From NCBI GenBank assembly GCA_014860005.1, contig JACZKP010000004.1, positions 22,248 to 86,247 on the forward strand: a stretch of DNA of 64,000 bases, in the 5' to 3' direction. Shown here piece by piece: positions 17,561-25,665 of this stretch. Every line of letters starts with the position of its first letter. Position 1 is the stretch's first letter. Under the pieces are notes generated by a model, which was not told where the DNA came from, made no database searches, and worked only from the letters and a program-made list of their open reading frames with translations. The DNA is from Verrucomicrobiota bacterium (GTDB lineage: Bacteria > Verrucomicrobiota > Verrucomicrobiae > Limisphaerales > UBA11358). A program made the position numbers and the translations under genes.

Positions 17561-18406
17561 ATGACCACCATGCTTCCCACTGCCGACCCGATTCCGCCCG
17601 CAGCCAGGCTGGCTGCACGGCCGCGCGGCGGGACGACGCCCTACCGGGGGATCGTTCCTGGCAGCGCGGCGGAAGATGAATTGGTGCAACAACATCTTCC
17701 ATTGGTGCGCACTGTGGTGGGTCGTTTGGCCATGAACCTTCCGGCGCACGTGGACCTCGATGATTTGTACAGTTCCGGCCTGGTCGGATTGCTGAACGCC
17801 GTCCGCAACTTTGATCCCAACGGCGGCAGCATGTTCGAGTCCTACGCCCGCGTGCGCATCCGGGGAGCGGTGCTGGATGAATTACGCCGGCTCGACTGGG
17901 TGCCGCGCTCCGTGCATGACAAGGCTCGCAAAGTTCAAGCCGCCATGGCGGAACTCGAACAGGCCACCGGCGAAGTGCCGGAGGCCACCGCCGTCGCCCG
18001 GGCTTTGAAACTTTCGCTGTCCGAATATCATGACCTGTTGGAACAGATTCGCCCCGCCACGTTCGTCTGTCTGGATGCCGTAACCACCGGCGAGGATGAC
18101 GCGAACGGCAGCCGGCACGAAAGCATAGCAGATGACACCCAACCCGACCCGCTGGACTGTGTTGCGCGCCGCGAGTTGGTCAGCTTGATCGCCGGGTGCA
18201 TTGCGCGGCTGCCCGAAATGCAGAAGAAAGTGCTCGCTCTCTATTACTATGAAGACCTGCGCTTGCGGGAGATCGCCGAAGCTTTCGGCGTCACGGAATC
18301 CCGAATTTCCCAGATTCACTCCCAGGCGATCCTGGCCATCAAATCCCATCTGCAACGGCACGAAATAGTCCCTGCCGGCAACACCGCTTCCCGCATCGCG
18401 ACATGA
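17561..18406 (+). CDS. fliA: RNA polymerase sigma-28 factor FliA
   Basis: FliA directs late flagellar genes such as flagellin. The 281-residue product has region 2 (HLPLVRTVVGRLAMNLPAHV, DLDDLYSSGLVGLLNAV, FDPNGGSMFESYARVRIRGA), region 3 (ELEQATGEVPEATAVARAL) and region 4 (LYYYEDLRLREIAEAFGVTE with SRISQIHSQAI). All are typical of the FliA/WhiG group. It has about 30 extra N-terminal residues; ATG 17570 is an alternative start. It overlaps motA by 4 bases. No flgM anti-sigma gene was seen in the window. Confidence 0.95.
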   Translation: MTTMLPTADPIPPAARLAARPRGGTTPYRGIVPGSAAEDELVQQHLPLVRTVVGRLAMNLPAHVDLDDLYSSGLVGLLNAVRNFDPNGGSMFESYARVRIRGAVLDELRRLDWVPRSVHDKARKVQAAMAELEQATGEVPEATAVARALKLSLSEYHDLLEQIRPATFVCLDAVTTGEDDANGSRHESIADDTQPDPLDCVARRELVSLIAGCIARLPEMQKKVLALYYYEDLRLREIAEAFGVTESRISQIHSQAILAIKSHLQRHEIVPAGNTASRIAT

Positions 18407-19272
18407 TCATTCTCATTGGCGCCATCATCGTCACGTTATCCGTACTCGGCGGCTTCATGCTCGCCGGCGGCCACGTCGGCGCCCTGTGGCATATTGCGGA
18501 AATTGTCATCATCTGCGGGGCGGCGGGCGGGGCGCTCGTGATCATGTCGCCCAAGAAAGTCATCCTCGACCTCGTCAAGTACACCCTGGCGGCGATGAAA
18601 GGCACGCCGTACAGCAAGACCGCCTACGAAGACCTTTTCAAGGCGCTCTACGAGCTGTTCATGTTGGGTCGGCGCAACGGCATGATTGCTTTGGAGGATC
18701 ATGTAATGAATCCGACCTCCAGCAGCATCTTCACCAAGTACCCCAAGTTTCTCAACGACAAGCACGCGGTGGAACTGCTCTGCGGCGGCTTGCGTCCCAT
18801 GATTGATGGCAAGGTCAAGCCGGACCAGTTGAAGCTCCTGTTGGACACGGAACTGGATGCGATGGAGGAGGAACATCATCGGCCGGTGGACGTGCTGACC
18901 AAGTGTGCCGATGCGATGCCTGGCTTCGGCATTGTGGCCGCAGTGCTGGGAATCGTCGTCACCATGGGGTCCATCGCCGGCCCCATCGAAGAAATTGGCT
19001 ATAAAGTGGCGGCGGCACTGGTGGGCACCTTCCTCGGCATTCTGATTTCTTACGGCTACCTGAATCCGTTGGCGGTGAACATCAACTTTCTGGGGATGGC
19101 GGAACTCGCCTACCTTCGTTGCATCGCCACCTCAATCGTTGGCTTTGCCAGCGGCATGTCTCCGATCATGGCGGTGGAAGTAGCGCGGCGGGGCTTGAGC
19201 AGCGAACTCAAGCCCACGGCCGATGAACTGGAAACCATGTTGAAAACGGTCAACTCGCCTGCGCCCGCCTGA
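18403..19272 (+). CDS. motA: Flagellar motor stator protein MotA
   Basis: MotA forms the ion channel of the stator with MotB. The 289-residue protein starts MIILIGAIIVTLSVLGGFML and has four membrane helices, a long cytoplasmic loop, the conserved DAMPGFGIVAAVLGIVVTMG helix with its Pro, and the GTFLGILISYGYLNP helix. The length fits the roughly 285-residue MotA class. It starts within the fliA stop (ATGA overlap) and is followed by motB after 38 bases. Confidence 0.96.
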   Translation: MIILIGAIIVTLSVLGGFMLAGGHVGALWHIAEIVIICGAAGGALVIMSPKKVILDLVKYTLAAMKGTPYSKTAYEDLFKALYELFMLGRRNGMIALEDHVMNPTSSSIFTKYPKFLNDKHAVELLCGGLRPMIDGKVKPDQLKLLLDTELDAMEEEHHRPVDVLTKCADAMPGFGIVAAVLGIVVTMGSIAGPIEEIGYKVAAALVGTFLGILISYGYLNPLAVNINFLGMAELAYLRCIATSIVGFASGMSPIMAVEVARRGLSSELKPTADELETMLKTVNSPAPA

Positions 19273-19310
19273 CGGCGCGGCGCTGTGGGAACGAAAACAA
19301 AGTCCTGGTT

Positions 19311-20054
19311 ATGGCAAGAAAGAAGCGGCATCCGGCACATGGCGGCGCGTGGAAGGTGGCTTACGCCGACTTTATCACCGCGATGATGGCGCTGTTTATG
19401 GTGCTCTGGCTGGCGTCACAAGACCAAAAGATCAAGGAAGCCGTCCAGCGCTCCTTCCGCAATCCGTTCGCCTCCCTCACCAAGGAATCCACCGGCATCA
19501 TTCCCAACAAAGATGTTCAGGCGGTGGAATCTCGCGACGGTAATTTCGACTCCGCATCCGCCGTTGAACTGAACATGCTCCGCAAGCTGGCGGAGGATTT
19601 GATGCAAACGCTCCAAAGTAATCCGGAAACGCCGGAAGAATCCCCGTTGAATCTGGAAATCACCCCCGAAGGCATGCGCATCAGCGTGTTTGATCGCAAC
19701 CGCAAGCCGATTTTCGATCCGGACACGGCGAACTTCACCCTCTACGGTTCCTGGATTTTCTCGACGCTGGCCTGGGAAATCTCCCGTTACACGAACAGCT
19801 TCACGATTGAACTGGAAGGGCACACCGAGCAGGGCCGTTCGCCCCGCAGCCCCGACTACGACAACTGGGAACTCACCGCCGACCGGGCGAATGTTGCGCG
19901 ACGCAAGCTCCTCGCCCACGATGTCGTGCCGGCCCAGATCTACAAGGTCGCGGGCTTCGCCGACACGCAGCCGATGCCCAACTTCGAACCGCAAAACGAA
20001 AGCCAGCGCCGGGTGGCGGTGCTCTTGAAACTCAAACCCGGCCGCCAACTCTGA
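19311..20054 (+). CDS. motB: Flagellar motor stator protein MotB
   Basis: MotB anchors the stator to peptidoglycan and carries the ion-binding Asp. The 247-residue product has the short N-terminus HGGAWKVAYADFITAMMALF, where Asp 20 is the expected ion-carrying residue, one membrane helix, a plug/linker region, and an OmpA-like C-terminal domain (FTIELEGHTEQ, WELTADRANVARRKLL). The WKVAYADF.TAMM form is typical of proton-driven stators, by family knowledge. A small gene follows 2 bases after the stop. Confidence 0.96.
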   Translation: MARKKRHPAHGGAWKVAYADFITAMMALFMVLWLASQDQKIKEAVQRSFRNPFASLTKESTGIIPNKDVQAVESRDGNFDSASAVELNMLRKLAEDLMQTLQSNPETPEESPLNLEITPEGMRISVFDRNRKPIFDPDTANFTLYGSWIFSTLAWEISRYTNSFTIELEGHTEQGRSPRSPDYDNWELTADRANVARRKLLAHDVVPAQIYKVAGFADTQPMPNFEPQNESQRRVAVLLKLKPGRQL

Positions 20055-20056
20055 TC

Positions 20057-20329
20057 ATGTCCGCGCCCTTCATCCCGTTCCGCAAGGCGGACGCGCCAAT
20101 TGCCGACGCGAGCCTCGCGAGCGGACCCACTGGCAGCCTCACCGCTGCCAAAGCTTTTGCTCCCCTCAATGCAGTTCCGGTCACACCGCCAGCGACCGCC
20201 GGTGCCCACCAGGCTTGTACGCCGACTGCCGCTCCCACCGTCACGCTGCAAAGGGATGGCGACCGCGTCACCCACATCCGCGTCCAGTGCGCGTGCGGCC
20301 AGGTGATCGAACTGGAATGCAATTACTGA
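20057..20329 (+). CDS. Small Cys-tailed protein downstream of motB
   Basis: The 90-residue protein is Ala/Pro/Thr rich and probably disordered for its first 60 residues, then ends in a compact conserved-looking tail: RDGDRVTHIRVQCACGQVIE followed by LECNY. The three Cys (CACG plus a C four residues from the end) could bind a metal or form half of a zinc ribbon. The start lies 2 bases after the motB stop, so it is surely in the fliA-mot transcript. I do not recognise a family. Confidence 0.7.
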   Translation: MSAPFIPFRKADAPIADASLASGPTGSLTAAKAFAPLNAVPVTPPATAGAHQACTPTAAPTVTLQRDGDRVTHIRVQCACGQVIELECNY

Positions 20330-20566
20330 AGGGCGGACGCGCTGCCGCAGCACAGTCACAAATTATTACCAGCCCGGGGTTGCCTCCATTGCCGCGCTTC
20401 TTTCGAAAGGGTTCCCCGGATTTCATTGGTTGCTTCAGATCTGCCTCGCGCCACAAACAACCGGGTCGGAAGAAACTGCTGCATGGAGCGGTTCGCCCGG
20501 GCAGCATTTTCCGCTTCTATGCGGCAGCGATTGCCAAAACAGTGCAAATCCTTGGGTTTTTCCTCG

Positions 20567-20583
20567 TGGCACATCCAGTGCTT
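20567..20583 (+). promoter_or_regulatory. Sigma-54-type promoter for the flgF operon
   Basis: The bases TGGCACATCCAGTGCTT have a perfect -24 TGGCAC and GC at exact -12 spacing, with GTGC in place of TTGC. The predicted start is near 20593. That is only 2 bases before the GTG at 20595 but 14 bases before the in-frame TTG at 20607, matching the 14-15-base leaders of the other three sites. The 265-base gap upstream could hold activator sites, but no dyad was clear. Confidence 0.65.
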
Positions 20584-20594
20584 GGCAATTCGGC

Positions 20595-21341
20595 GTGAAT
20601 GTAAGTTTGTATCAAGCTGCCGCTGCAATGAGCGCCAACGCGCGCTGGCAGGAGGCCGTTTCCGAGAACCTGGCTTCGGCTTCGATCCCGGGCTTCAAGA
20701 AACAGTCCCTGAGTTTTGACGCCGTCCAGGCGGGAGTCATGCCGCAGGGCACGCTCGGCGTGCCGCAGCACTTCTCCCTGCCGCGGGCGAACCTCACCAC
20801 CAATTTCGCGCAAGGCGAATTACGCGCCACCGGCATCAGCACCGACGTGGCGATCGAGGGCCGCGGCTTCTTTGAAGTGCAACTGGCCAACGGCGCCACT
20901 GCTTACACGCGCGACGGGGAGTTCCAAATCAATTCTCTCGGCCAGTTGACCACCAAGCAGGGCAGCTTGGTGCTCGGCGATACCGGTCCGATTCAATTGG
21001 ACCGCAACAATGGGTCGCCCGTCTCCATTTCCGCCACCGGCGAAGTCAGCCAGGGAACCGAATTGAAAGGCCGGTTGAAGATCACGGATTTCGACCAACC
21101 CGGCCTGCTGACGCAAGTAAGCGGCGGTTTTTTCATGGCCACAGATCCGAATCTCCTGCCCATTGAGGTAGCGCAACCGTCCCTCCGGCAGGGATTCCTC
21201 GAAGCGGCCAACACATCACCCGTCACTGAAATGGCCAGCATGATCAGCATGATGCGGGCGTTTGAATCCAATCAACGCCTGGTGCAAATCCACGATGAAC
21301 GCATGGGACGGGCGATTTCCGAACTTGGCAACCCCAATTGA
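20595..21341 (+). CDS. flgF: Flagellar proximal-rod protein FlgF
   Basis: The protein belongs to the FlgE/F/G rod family: SLYQAAAAMSANARWQEAV, SENLASASIPGFKKQ, VAIEGRGFFEVQ, AYTRDGEFQINSLGQL, and the C-terminal EMASMISMMRAFESNQRLV. Position just before flgG favours FlgF. From GTG 20595 it has 248 residues; the open frame runs much further upstream to 20430, but that part is not rod-like. TTG 20607 is an equally plausible start given the promoter at 20567. It heads the flgFGAHI-J-N-K-L group. Confidence 0.87.
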   Translation: MNVSLYQAAAAMSANARWQEAVSENLASASIPGFKKQSLSFDAVQAGVMPQGTLGVPQHFSLPRANLTTNFAQGELRATGISTDVAIEGRGFFEVQLANGATAYTRDGEFQINSLGQLTTKQGSLVLGDTGPIQLDRNNGSPVSISATGEVSQGTELKGRLKITDFDQPGLLTQVSGGFFMATDPNLLPIEVAQPSLRQGFLEAANTSPVTEMASMISMMRAFESNQRLVQIHDERMGRAISELGNPN

Positions 21342-21355
21342 ACTGAGGTGATATT

Positions 21356-22138
21356 ATGATGCGCGCGCTCTATTCCTCGGCCGCCGGGATGCAATCCCAG
21401 CAGACCAACCTTGACGTCATCTCCAACAATCTGGCCAACGTCAACACGACGGGCTTCAAAAAGAACAAAGTTGAATTCCAGGATTTGCTTTACCAGACCA
21501 CTCGCGCGGCAGGTGCCGACCAAGGCGCGGGAAACCAAATTCCCACGGGCATCCAGATCGGCCACGGTTCGCGCCTCATCGCCACCTCCAAAGTGTTTAC
21601 CACGGGCGAACTGACGCAAACCGGTGAGCGGCTTGACGTGGCGATTCAGGGCGACGGCTTTTTTGAAGTGCAGATGCCCGACGGCTCCAGAGCTTACACC
21701 CGCGACGGCGCGTTGAAAACCGCATCGGATGGCCGCGTCACCACCAGTGATGGCATGGTGGTGCAGGGCGGTTTCCAACCCATTCCCGCCGGCACCACTT
21801 CGATTGCCATCGCGCCCACGGGCGAGGTGACGACGAATGGCTCCAATGGTTCGCAGACCTTTCGCGTCCAACTGGTGCGCTTCGCCAATCCCGCGGGACT
21901 TGAAAGCCTCGGACGCAATCTCTACCGGGAAACTCTCGCTTCCGGCACGGCGGAAATCGGTAATCCCGGTGAAGACGGCTATGGCGATCTGCAGCAGGGC
22001 TACCTGGAAATGTCCAACGTCAAGGTGGTCGAGGAAATGGTCAATTTGATTGTCGCCCAGCGCGCCTACGAAGTGAATTCGAAGGCCGTGCAGGCGGCGG
22101 ACGAGATGATGCAAATCAGCAACAACCTGCGCCGCTAA
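21356..22138 (+). CDS. flgG: Flagellar distal-rod protein FlgG
   Basis: FlgG builds the distal rod. The 260-residue product has the typical N-terminus MRALYSSAAGMQSQQ, VISNNLANVNTTGFKKNK, the GFFEVQMPDGSRAYTRDGAL block, and the C-terminal SNVKVVEEMVNLIVAQRAYE with VQAADEMMQ. The length matches the family closely. A ribosome site GAGGTGA lies at 21344-21350; ATG 21356 and ATG 21359 are both possible starts. The stop overlaps the flgA start by one base. Confidence 0.97.
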   Translation: MMRALYSSAAGMQSQQTNLDVISNNLANVNTTGFKKNKVEFQDLLYQTTRAAGADQGAGNQIPTGIQIGHGSRLIATSKVFTTGELTQTGERLDVAIQGDGFFEVQMPDGSRAYTRDGALKTASDGRVTTSDGMVVQGGFQPIPAGTTSIAIAPTGEVTTNGSNGSQTFRVQLVRFANPAGLESLGRNLYRETLASGTAEIGNPGEDGYGDLQQGYLEMSNVKVVEEMVNLIVAQRAYEVNSKAVQAADEMMQISNNLRR

Positions 22139-23100
22139 TGAAATTCCCCACCGTCATTTGTTGGTGCAGTATCCTGGGCCTGTCCGCCGGAGCGGCGTCT
22201 CCGTCCTCCGTGACCGAGACGCCGCCCGGCTGGCAGCTCCGCCCGTCCGCCCTGGTGGATGCCTCGGGAGTGCATCTCGATCAACTGGTCGCTACGCCTC
22301 CAGCGGATTTGCCGCGCATCCAGTTGGCGGGCGCTCCCGCCGCCGGGCAGACGCTGGTTCTAAACCGCGCCCAGATAGGTGAACTCCTGCAACAGCGCGC
22401 GCCGGAATTCGCCACCACGAATTGGAGTGGCCCGGCCCAAATCAAAATTTTACGCCGCACCCGGATGTTGGACGAATCGGAAATCAAATACCTGCTCACC
22501 GAGGCATTGCAACGGGACTTTGTGAAAGAGCGCGGTGAACTCGAGATCCGCTTTACCCGGCCTTGGAACGCGGTGGCGATTGCCGATGAACCGTTCACGG
22601 TCAAAGTGGTGGACCTGCCCACCGCAGGCGTGACGCCGAATTGTATCGTACGTTTTGAACTCCTGGCCGGCGCAGAGATCCTGGGCAACTGGCAGGCCCC
22701 CTTGCAGGCGCGCATCTGGCGGGAGGTCTGGGTCGCTGGCTCGCCGCTGCTACGCGGCCAGTTGCTTCAGAGCGCGGACGTGGTCAAGGAGCGGCGCGAC
22801 GTGTTGACCTTGCCCGACGCGACGCCCGACCTGGACTTGAATCATCCCTCGATTGAGCTGGCGGCGAACCTGCCTGCGGGCGCGGCGTTGACGGCGCGTT
22901 CGCTGCGGCTGCGCCCCATCATCCGACGGGGTAAAGTGGCGGAAGCGCTGGTGCAGGACGGCATCATGACGATTTCGGTGAAAGTGGAGGTACTGGAGGA
23001 CGGTTTGCCGGGGCAAAGCGTCCGGGTTCGTAACATAAAATCCAAACGCGAATTTCGCGGAAAGGTTCAAAGTGCAGACACCATCCTGGTCAATCTTTAA
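22138..23100 (+). CDS. flgA: P-ring assembly chaperone FlgA
   Basis: FlgA is a periplasmic chaperone for P-ring (FlgI) assembly. The 320-residue product begins with a signal peptide of about 20 residues and ends in an SAF/FlgA domain: VKERRDVLTLPDATPDLD, GAALTARSLRLRPIIRRG and VEVLEDGLPGQSVRVRNIKS. The last motif (G..G..VRV.N..S) is diagnostic. Length is longer than the 220 of enterobacteria because of a bigger N-terminal part. The 3' end overlaps flgH by 29 bases. Confidence 0.9.
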   Translation: MKFPTVICWCSILGLSAGAASPSSVTETPPGWQLRPSALVDASGVHLDQLVATPPADLPRIQLAGAPAAGQTLVLNRAQIGELLQQRAPEFATTNWSGPAQIKILRRTRMLDESEIKYLLTEALQRDFVKERGELEIRFTRPWNAVAIADEPFTVKVVDLPTAGVTPNCIVRFELLAGAEILGNWQAPLQARIWREVWVAGSPLLRGQLLQSADVVKERRDVLTLPDATPDLDLNHPSIELAANLPAGAALTARSLRLRPIIRRGKVAEALVQDGIMTISVKVEVLEDGLPGQSVRVRNIKSKREFRGKVQSADTILVNL

Positions 23101-23704
23101 CGGCGCGGTTGGGGCCGCGGCGTTGCTACTGGCAGCTCACGTCGTTCCGGCGCAATCCCTCTGGCGGGAGGACGCTTCCCGCTCGATGGTCAGCGACAAG
23201 CGCGCTCATGCCGTGGGCGACGTGCTCACCATTCTGGTTCAGGAAAACAACTCGGCTTCAAAGGACCAAACCACCAAGACTTCCAAGAGTTCCTCCGTGG
23301 ACGCCGGCGTTGCCAGTTTCTTCTATAGCCCGGCCGCCAGTGGCTTCCTGACGCACAACGGGCAGATGCCAGTGCTTAAAGCGGCCTCCAAACAAGATTT
23401 TGATGGCGGCGGCAAAATCAGCAACTCGGAGAGAATCACGGCGCGCATCGCTGTCCGGGTGGTGGACACCTTGCCGAACGGGAATCTGGTCATCGAGGGC
23501 CAGCGCACCACCTCGTTCTCCGGCGAAAGCCAGGACGCGATCCTGCGCGGGGTCGTGCGGAGCGAAGACATCGCCGCCAACAACACGGTGTACAGCTACA
23601 ACATCGCTGACGCCACGATCAAATATGTCTCCAAGGGCACGGTTTCCGACGCGCAACGCAAAGGCTGGTTCACCCGCATCTGGGACAAGATCACTCCGTT
23701 CTGA
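23072..23704 (+). CDS. flgH: Flagellar L-ring protein FlgH (no lipobox Cys)
   Basis: FlgH forms the outer-membrane L ring. The start is a GTG at 23072 inside flgA. The 210-residue product has a signal peptide (AAALLLAAHVVPAQ) and the family blocks SDKRAHAVGDVLTILVQE, TARIAVRVVDTLPNGNLVIE and GVVRSEDIAANNTVYSYN with a final YVSKGTVSDAQRKGW. The usual lipobox Cys is absent: no Cys occurs in the signal region, so acylation as in enterobacterial FlgH seems impossible. FlgI follows 9 bases later. Confidence 0.92.
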   Translation: MQTPSWSIFNGAVGAAALLLAAHVVPAQSLWREDASRSMVSDKRAHAVGDVLTILVQENNSASKDQTTKTSKSSSVDAGVASFFYSPAASGFLTHNGQMPVLKAASKQDFDGGGKISNSERITARIAVRVVDTLPNGNLVIEGQRTTSFSGESQDAILRGVVRSEDIAANNTVYSYNIADATIKYVSKGTVSDAQRKGWFTRIWDKITPF

Positions 23705-23713
23705 TCACACAAC

Positions 23714-24820
23714 ATGAACCGCTTGTTAATTGTCTGCGGGTTGTTGGCCGGGTTCGCCGTCGTCGCGGCCCACGCCACCGGATCGCGCATCAAGGATCTC
23801 ACCGTGGTCGCCGGGGCGCGCGACAACCAGCTTGTGGGCTATGGCCTGGTCATCGGTCTGGCCGGCGATGGCGATAAAGACCCGGTTTACACCGTGCAGA
23901 GCATGGCGAATGTCCTTCAGCGCTTCGGCATCACTGTCCCGCCCGCAGCGCTTTCTTCCAAAAACGTGGCGGCCGTGATGGTGACCGCGGACATTCGCGC
24001 TTTCGTCAAGAACGGCACGCGGCTGGATGTAACGGTTTCCGCGCTCGGTGATGCCAAGAGCCTGCAAGGCGGCGTGCTGCTGCAGACGCCGTTGCTCGGG
24101 GCGGACGGCAAGGTCTATGCCGTGGCGCAGGGCGCGCTGGCGGTCGGCGGATTCATCGGCGGCACGGGCGGCGGTGGCGGTGCGACCGTGCAGAAGAACC
24201 ATCCCACGGTGGCACAGATTTCCGGCGGTGCGCTGGTGGAGCGGGAGATTCCCACCGAGATTGTGCTAAACAATCACCTGGAATTGCTCCTGCGGGAACC
24301 GGACTTCACCTCGGCGGCCCGCATGGCCAGCGCCATCAATCAGGTTTTCGCCGACAGCGCCCAGGCGCTGGATTCCACTTCTGTGCGCGTCCGCCTGCCC
24401 GAAGGGCACGCGTCCGCGCCGGTGGATTTTCTGGCGCGCCTCGAGGGGATTGAGGTGACGCCGGACATTCCAGCGCGCGTCATCATCAACGAACGCACCG
24501 GCACCATCGTCGCCACCTCGCGCATCCGCATTGCCGCCTGCGCGGTGTCGCATGGGGAGTTGACGATCTCCATCGCCTCGTCGCTCGACGTTTCCCAGCC
24601 CAACGCCTTCAACCAGACTGGCGAGACGGTGGTGACCCCGCGCACGGAAACCAACGTGGCCGAACCCAAAGGCTCGCTCATCGCCCTCCAGGAAATGCCC
24701 ACCATCGAAAAAGTCGCCGCCGGGCTTAACTCCATCGGCGTTTCCCCGCGCGATATGATGGCGATTTTCCAGGCCATGAAACAGGCCGGGGCGTTGCAGG
24801 CGGAACTTATCATGCGCTGA
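23714..24820 (+). CDS. flgI: Flagellar P-ring protein FlgI
   Basis: FlgI forms the periplasmic P ring. The 368-residue product has a signal peptide (about 22 residues) and the strongly conserved SRIKDLTVVAGARDNQLVGY, GLAGDGDKD, FGITVPP, SKNVAAVMVTADIRAF and DVTVSALGDAKSLQGGVLL motifs. It ends with VAAGLNSIGVSPRDMMAIFQ and the closing AELIMR. Length and pattern are fully standard. Confidence 0.97.
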   Translation: MNRLLIVCGLLAGFAVVAAHATGSRIKDLTVVAGARDNQLVGYGLVIGLAGDGDKDPVYTVQSMANVLQRFGITVPPAALSSKNVAAVMVTADIRAFVKNGTRLDVTVSALGDAKSLQGGVLLQTPLLGADGKVYAVAQGALAVGGFIGGTGGGGGATVQKNHPTVAQISGGALVEREIPTEIVLNNHLELLLREPDFTSAARMASAINQVFADSAQALDSTSVRVRLPEGHASAPVDFLARLEGIEVTPDIPARVIINERTGTIVATSRIRIAACAVSHGELTISIASSLDVSQPNAFNQTGETVVTPRTETNVAEPKGSLIALQEMPTIEKVAAGLNSIGVSPRDMMAIFQAMKQAGALQAELIMR

Positions 24821-24825
24821 ACCTT

Positions 24826-25170
24826 ATGGAAATCTCCCCGCTCCAACGTCAGGTGCAGGCCGCGGATCTGCCGCTCGACCGGCTCGCCGGCAGCGCGCAG
24901 TTGACCGAGGCCGCGAAGGTCAACGAAGTCAGCCGGCAGTTTGAGGCGCTCCTGTTGCGGCAGATCCTGGGCGATGCGCAGAAGAAAATGTTCGCTTCCT
25001 CGATGAATCCCGAGTCGGTCGCCAGTGGCGTGTATCAGGACATCATCACCACCCAGTTGGCCGACAGTATCAGCCGCTCCGGCGCTTTCGGCCTGGCTGG
25101 CTGCTTGAAACCTCAATTGCAGCACGAACTCAAATCCCGTCTCCCCGCCGATGACGCCCCCAAGGTATGA
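24826..25170 (+). CDS. FlgJ-type rod-binding protein without muramidase domain
   Basis: The 114-residue product carries only the rod-binding domain: AKVNEVSRQFEALLLRQIL, MFASSMNPESVASGVYQDII and QLADSISRSGAFGLAG. This is the N-terminal half of FlgJ, the rod cap/scaffold. The peptidoglycan hydrolase half seen in enterobacteria is missing, so another enzyme must open the wall for the rod. It lies between flgI and flgN, with a 4-base overlap to the latter. Confidence 0.9.
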   Translation: MEISPLQRQVQAADLPLDRLAGSAQLTEAAKVNEVSRQFEALLLRQILGDAQKKMFASSMNPESVASGVYQDIITTQLADSISRSGAFGLAGCLKPQLQHELKSRLPADDAPKV

Positions 25171-25661
25171 TTGATATTCTCCAACAATTGATTTCCCTAC
25201 TGCGCGAAGAACTTCAGCAATACGGTGAAATGCTCGCCCGGCTGGATCAACAGCAGGACTTGGTCACGCGCCGCGCCCCCGAGGAATTGTTGCAGTCCAC
25301 CGCCGACATTGACGCGCAGACCCGGGTGATTCACGAAGCCCGCCGCCAGCGCCTGGAACAGCAGCGCGCTGTCGCGCAGGCACTGCAACTCGGGGAGGAG
25401 GCAGCTTTCACCGAAATCATTGCGCAACTTCCGGCGGACTATCGCCCGCTGGTCGCCGCGTTGGTGCAGGAGAACAACGAACTGCTGATTCGCGTGCAAC
25501 AACGTTCCCGCCAGAACCATGTATTGTTGTCGCGTTCCGTGGAATTGATGAACCGGTTGATCAGCAGTTTGCTGCCGGGCGGGAGCCCCGTTTACACCGG
25601 CAAAGGCAGCCTTGATAATACGGTGCTGCCCGCGCGGTCAATTTATCAGGCCATGGGTTGA
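25167..25661 (+). CDS. flgN: FlgN-like chaperone for hook-associated proteins
   Basis: FlgN is the export chaperone of FlgK and FlgL. The 164-residue product is mostly alpha-helical, with LLREELQQYGEMLARLDQQQ near the start and an ALVQENNELLIRVQQRSRQN segment, the pattern found in FlgN proteins. It is directly followed by flgK (4 bases), its client. The family is poorly conserved, so position carries much of the evidence. Confidence 0.8.
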   Translation: MIDILQQLISLLREELQQYGEMLARLDQQQDLVTRRAPEELLQSTADIDAQTRVIHEARRQRLEQQRAVAQALQLGEEAAFTEIIAQLPADYRPLVAALVQENNELLIRVQQRSRQNHVLLSRSVELMNRLISSLLPGGSPVYTGKGSLDNTVLPARSIYQAMG

Positions 25662-25665
25662 TTTT

